Positions 31,166 through 34,720 of a stretch of 34,720 bases of DNA are shown here, piece by piece; positions within the stretch are counted from its first letter, which is position 1; each line of letters begins with the position of its first letter. The position numbers and the translations under genes were made by a program. The stretch is from Herpomyces periplanetae (Eukaryota > Ascomycota > Laboulbeniomycetes > Herpomycetales > Herpomycetaceae). The stretch is taken from NCBI GenBank assembly GCA_009733715.1, contig WMKJ01000127.1, forward strand, positions 1-34,720, read 5' to 3'. Under the pieces are notes generated by a model, which was given only the letters and a program-made list of their open reading frames with translations, ran no database searches and had not been told where the DNA came from.

Positions 31166-33997
31166 ATGTCGACCACTGGAGAATATCTAGATTTATCAGA
31201 CAAAGACACTTCCAGTCGTTGTGTAAATGATAAAGCTCATATACGTTTTATTATTGCTGATCCAGTTGCTTTACCACTTTTTGAGGGTGATAGTACGGTT
31301 AAAATCATCTCACAAGATGAACAAATTACTGGGATCGAACGGTACCTAGTAGAACAATGGGCATGCTCACGAGTTCATCCTACTTTTATTTTGTGCACAT
31401 ATACCGGCGCGACTGATTGTGCTATTGAAGCTTGTGTAGTAGAATTATCTGGTGATCAGGATTCATGGGCCCCACGTCTTCGGACCTACTTGAACGCTCT
31501 CCAACAGTATGATACTTATCCAAAACAATTACCGTCAGGTACCCTTATGGTAACAAATTTATTAGGGTTACCGAGAAATTTAACTTTGGTTCGCATACCA
31601 CAGGGAGACATAAAGAAACATTTTGAACATTTTGTGGTTAACGAAAATTTAAAACGGTTGGGATGCTCAGGTCGTGCCATGTTAAACTTATCGAAACCAA
31701 GTAATGCTACTGTATCTAAATTTTATCAACTATATCGAACAAATGTACACATTCCGTTTAACTTCAGCGTTGTGGAATTGGTAAAACTGTGTCAAATGGC
31801 GCTTATGTTATTCGGGATGTTTGACTCAGAAAACGTTGACGGGCTACTATGCGATGTGACAGAAACAGCTATTAATGACTGGTGGATTGAAATTGGAAAT
31901 GAATATTTTGCGGTTGAATTGGACAATCTTATTGAACCATCGACAATTGCAGCTTTACTAGGACTTTTAATGGGAGCACAAATTCGGTTAGAGGTATACG
32001 GAGCTCCAGTATCGTCGGATGATGTATTTGACGTTGAGGCGACGAAGAGAGGTATTGCATATTTTCAAAAATCTCAACAATTGCCCAAATCAAGGCGTTT
32101 GGATCGGAGAACTCTTCATAAGCTTCATGTTGCAACGGCTAGGGTGGGAAATGAAAGAATCAGCGAAGGATGGATTGTTTCTCGAGCTGTTAAATCGACG
32201 GTAGCTGATTTAAGTGGAAAAAGTTCTGAGTTTGGAACTGAACGTAAGAGTGGATGGATTTCGGATGTAGAAACTGCTGAATTTGATACATTCATAGAGA
32301 ATTTACGTGGAGAAAGAGCTCGCGTATTATGGTACGGAAAGCTTGGGAGGGATACATCGGGATTGTTAATGAAGGACTTAGTGGTTGATATGCTAGGGCG
32401 TAAGGGAGATAATAAATTTAACGATGGGGGAGGGTCAGGTGGGAGTAGATATCGAAAGGGTAGCGGTCATGAAGGAGTGAGTGGAGATAAAAAAAAAACA
32501 TTATACGATTGGTCGGGGCGGAATTCAATACGAGAACTTTTTGATAATAATGGACAAAAGGACCGTGAACGAGACAAAAAGAATCGGATGAACCCATTTC
32601 AACGAGCGGGGGTTAAAGTGCGCAACGTAGTGCGACGCAAATCACAATCGCAATCGCCACGACCAAGATTTGCGACAACAGGGCGATTTAGCTCACAGAT
32701 GATTGGAAAGCCTTTAGCTAGCTCGGCTACGGAAGGGTTGACGGTTTATGCGGAATCATCAGGATCAGTTTTTGGGAATGAAACAGAGGGCAGGATAAGC
32801 GTCGTTGGAAGTGGAGATGGAAATTTTGGCATGTTAGCCAGACGTAACGGTGGACATGAAGGGCGAATTGGGAATGAATTAAGTGTGAGCAAGGGAGAAA
32901 TGGCGGGTAAGTCATCGGTGTATAGCAGTGGTATATCGGAAAAGTATACGAACGAATCATCTCATACAGTGAGTCAAGGAACAATGTTGAATATAAGGAT
33001 GATACATGAAGCAACGAGTGAAATTACATCGGAAAGAGCATTATCAGCGGGAGAAATAAGTGAAGCACAGGTAACATCAACGTTGGAGTATGTGGAAGGG
33101 GGAGACAAGGAAGCTAAAGTTGTTACATGTGTAAATCCGATATGGGGAGAGTGGGATGAAAATCTTGGAAGGTTATCGAGGGATAAAATTGAAGCGATTG
33201 AAGCGGCATGGTTGAAACGAAAGCGAAGAGGTAAAGTTGGGCGATCGTATATGTATAAATATTTTCGGGTATGCGCAAGCGAACCTGAGTTAACGGAATG
33301 TAGTTCAGAGGGAAATGGGAGGAAGGGAAAAATTTTGGAAAGTTTCAGAACGAGTGAAGGACGATTACGGGATGGTATGTTACCAAGACGGCTGTCATTT
33401 TCGGTTATTGAGCAAGTGATATTACAGGGTAGTGAAAAGAAAGGACAGGGACGACGAGAAGAGGGTAAATTGAAGGGAGAAAAGGATTGTAAGGCGAAAG
33501 ATGAATATGGTGATGAGGATGAAGTTGGTGGGGTATACGGGGGTAATATGCTTAGGGTATGTCGAGATTTATCACGAATAGAGGATAGTTTTGAACCGTG
33601 GGCGACGTGGCAAGTGGAACGGTTAAGGTGTATGATTAAAGAGGGAGGGAGTGAAGAGTTAGCAAGCACGGTGGAAGATGCAAAGTTTAGACGACCGGTA
33701 ACAGAGTATGGGCGAGTACGAGACGCTACGCAGGATGTGATAAGGGGAAGTGTAAGAAGGGAACTTAGTCAAGCGGCGCAACGTGTAGATTTGCTTGGAT
33801 CGAAAATGGAGTATTTGATTAAACGATTGCGGGGGAAAGTTCGAGATATTGAGGAGCGAGTTAATGAGTTTGAAAGTGCCGTAGGTCTACTTGAAGTGAG
33901 GATTCGAGAAGCGGAGAAGGGAGCGTTGAAGCAAGTAGGATGGATGGGATGGATAGGAAATTTAATTTGGGGAGTACCGTCTACGCAAGCGGGATGA
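31166..33997 (+). CDS. STB6-like fungal protein
   Basis: Single exon of 943 residues; ATG at 31166 (MSTTGEYLDL). The first 330 residues strongly resemble a family conserved across ascomycetes and related to yeast Stb2/Stb6: YLVEQWACSRVHPTF, LPSGTLMVTNL, NENLKRLGCSGRA, CDVTETAINDWW and the peptidoglycan-binding-like helix pair TKRGIAYFQKSQQLPKSRRL. Yeast Stb proteins were named for binding the Sin3 corepressor in two-hybrid tests; what this domain does is not well established. The middle (about 400-720) is low-complexity, Gly/Ser/Lys-rich and probably disordered, with a basic stretch VRNVVRRKSQ. Near the C-terminus, WATWQVERLRCMI is followed by a coiled coil of about 60 residues and a short hydrophobic end (GWMGWIGNLIWG) that might touch a membrane or fold as a helix. 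The 3' half is markedly purine-rich. Confidence 0.87.
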   Translation: MSTTGEYLDLSDKDTSSRCVNDKAHIRFIIADPVALPLFEGDSTVKIISQDEQITGIERYLVEQWACSRVHPTFILCTYTGATDCAIEACVVELSGDQDSWAPRLRTYLNALQQYDTYPKQLPSGTLMVTNLLGLPRNLTLVRIPQGDIKKHFEHFVVNENLKRLGCSGRAMLNLSKPSNATVSKFYQLYRTNVHIPFNFSVVELVKLCQMALMLFGMFDSENVDGLLCDVTETAINDWWIEIGNEYFAVELDNLIEPSTIAALLGLLMGAQIRLEVYGAPVSSDDVFDVEATKRGIAYFQKSQQLPKSRRLDRRTLHKLHVATARVGNERISEGWIVSRAVKSTVADLSGKSSEFGTERKSGWISDVETAEFDTFIENLRGERARVLWYGKLGRDTSGLLMKDLVVDMLGRKGDNKFNDGGGSGGSRYRKGSGHEGVSGDKKKTLYDWSGRNSIRELFDNNGQKDRERDKKNRMNPFQRAGVKVRNVVRRKSQSQSPRPRFATTGRFSSQMIGKPLASSATEGLTVYAESSGSVFGNETEGRISVVGSGDGNFGMLARRNGGHEGRIGNELSVSKGEMAGKSSVYSSGISEKYTNESSHTVSQGTMLNIRMIHEATSEITSERALSAGEISEAQVTSTLEYVEGGDKEAKVVTCVNPIWGEWDENLGRLSRDKIEAIEAAWLKRKRRGKVGRSYMYKYFRVCASEPELTECSSEGNGRKGKILESFRTSEGRLRDGMLPRRLSFSVIEQVILQGSEKKGQGRREEGKLKGEKDCKAKDEYGDEDEVGGVYGGNMLRVCRDLSRIEDSFEPWATWQVERLRCMIKEGGSEELASTVEDAKFRRPVTEYGRVRDATQDVIRGSVRRELSQAAQRVDLLGSKMEYLIKRLRGKVRDIEERVNEFESAVGLLEVRIREAEKGALKQVGWMGWIGNLIWGVPSTQAG

Positions 33998-34001
33998 AGG
34001 G

Positions 34002-34034
34002 ATGCATGCATGCATGCGTGTGTGTGTGTGTGTG
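34002..34034. repeat. (ATGC)n/(TG)n microsatellite
   Basis: ATGC units followed by an uninterrupted TG run, directly after the STB6-like stop codon, in the 104 bases between convergent genes. Confidence 0.9.
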
Positions 34035-34101
34035 CAAGAACAAGATCACGGATTGAAAGTGCAATGTGTACGTAGATAGTTAGGGAGAAAAGATGGATTG
34101 A

Positions 34102-34720
34102 TTAATTAAGATGAAAAGGGGATGAGGTAGGAGGATGGGCGGTAGTTATATTACACGAAGGAGAAGAAGTTGAACATGGGCGTGAAGGTGTAGAAAAGGT
34201 TGATGGGGAAGAGTGGTAAGAGGAGGATAAACGGCGACGGGAAAGTGAGCAAGGTTGTACGGAATTACATGGATGGGAATTACAAGTGGAAGGGGATAAT
34301 GAAGCATGGCAAATTGAAGGAGTATTATTGGGAGAAAAGTGACAATTGCAGGTTGTCAGAGAGGGAGAGAAATTTGTGGTTGGGGTATAGGGAGAGGGAA
34401 AAAGGGAGGGAGGCATGGAGTATCTAGAACGAGGATTACGACGAGATGTCAAGGTTGAAGCTGATGAGGGGGAAATTGAGGGGTTAACATGGGGAGTTTG
34501 AGCTATAGCTTCATCATAGCTGGGGGGAGCATCTGAGTAGGACGGGCATGAATGTATAAGGAAAGTTGACGAAGTCGAAGAAGAGGGCGATAATTGTGTA
34601 GAAGGGGGTGGATGAGGGAGTTGAGAAGGGCGAGGGGGGGGATGAGGGCGAGGGTGAAGATGAGGAGGAAGTTCGCGTTGGCCTTTCGTATCCCTCTCCT
34701 TCATCCGGTGCAAAAGTCTG
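34102..34720 (-). CDS. Ser/Pro-rich protein with PPxY motif, C-terminal part (runs off right edge)
   Basis: Open minus frame from the window edge to a stop at 34102, about 205 residues, with no start needed inside the window. It begins RLLHRMKERDTKGQRELPP, which looks like the end of a folded or helical region. It continues with Pro/Ser runs and SDAPPSYDEAIAQ, which contains PPSY, a match to the PPxY signal bound by WW domains of Rsp5/Nedd4 ligases. The remaining 130 residues are Ser/Pro/Cys-rich and CT-biased at the DNA level. I do not recognise the family. The PPxY context suggests a membrane-trafficking adaptor, but that is inference. The last 100 codons could be read-through of a CT-rich flank if an intron lies after the PPxY segment. 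Confidence 0.5.
   Translation of the reverse strand, partial: RLLHRMKERDTKGQRELPPHLHPRPHPPPRPSQLPHPPPSTQLSPSSSTSSTFLIHSCPSYSDAPPSYDEAIAQTPHVNPSISPSSASTLTSRRNPRSRYSMPPSLFPSPYTPTTNFSPSLTTCNCHFSPNNTPSICHASLSPSTCNSHPCNSVQPCSLSRRRLSSSYHSSPSTFSTPSRPCSTSSPSCNITTAHPPTSSPFHLN

Overview
This is a nuclear contig from an AT-rich, intron-containing ascomycete fungus. The protein set points there: Tra1, thymidylate kinase, a Vps1-type dynamin, V-ATPase subunit A, a KDM5/Lid2 demethylase, an Rpa34-like Pol I subunit, Rmd5/Gid2 and a STB6-like protein, the last being a fungal family best known from ascomycetes. Introns are short (about 50-240 bases), with yeast-like 5' sites (GTAAGT, GTACGT, GTGAGT) and CTAAC/CTAAT branch points. 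I cannot fix the genus. No transposon, virus-derived element, tRNA, rRNA or CRISPR array was recognised.

Layout. 1-3220 (-): N-terminal about 992 residues of TRA1, running off the left edge. 4393-5266 (+): thymidylate kinase, divergent from TRA1. 5473-7872 (-): VPS1-like dynamin, convergent with the kinase. 9412-11640 (-): V-ATPase subunit A, rebuilt here as six exons including a 15-base first exon and a 22-base exon; no intein. 12896-17061 (-): KDM5-type JmjN-ARID-PHD-JmjC protein. 17062-21291: 4.2 kb without a recognised gene, with strong strand asymmetry that flips near 18640. 21292-22509 (-): four-helix membrane protein. 23265-24679 (-): mitochondrial protein. 25683-26542 (-): Rpa34-like Pol I subunit. 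27505-29235 (-): RMD5/GID2. 31166-33997 (+): STB6-like protein. 34102-34720 (-): C-terminal part of a Ser/Pro-rich protein with a PPxY motif.

These are mostly housekeeping and chromatin genes with no operon-like logic, and I found no clear undescribed system. The best signals for a second look are non-coding. A CACGTGAC element recurs in several promoters, once as an inverted pair. A CGCGAAATTT element is shared by three intergenic regions. A perfect 11-base inverted repeat sits beside CACGTGA upstream of RPA34. The large gene-free region at 17-21 kb carries a purine/pyrimidine strand switch, a pentanucleotide array and an orphan copy of both motifs. Gene models with introns were built by hand from splice signals and protein family expectation; exon coordinates are in the entries.
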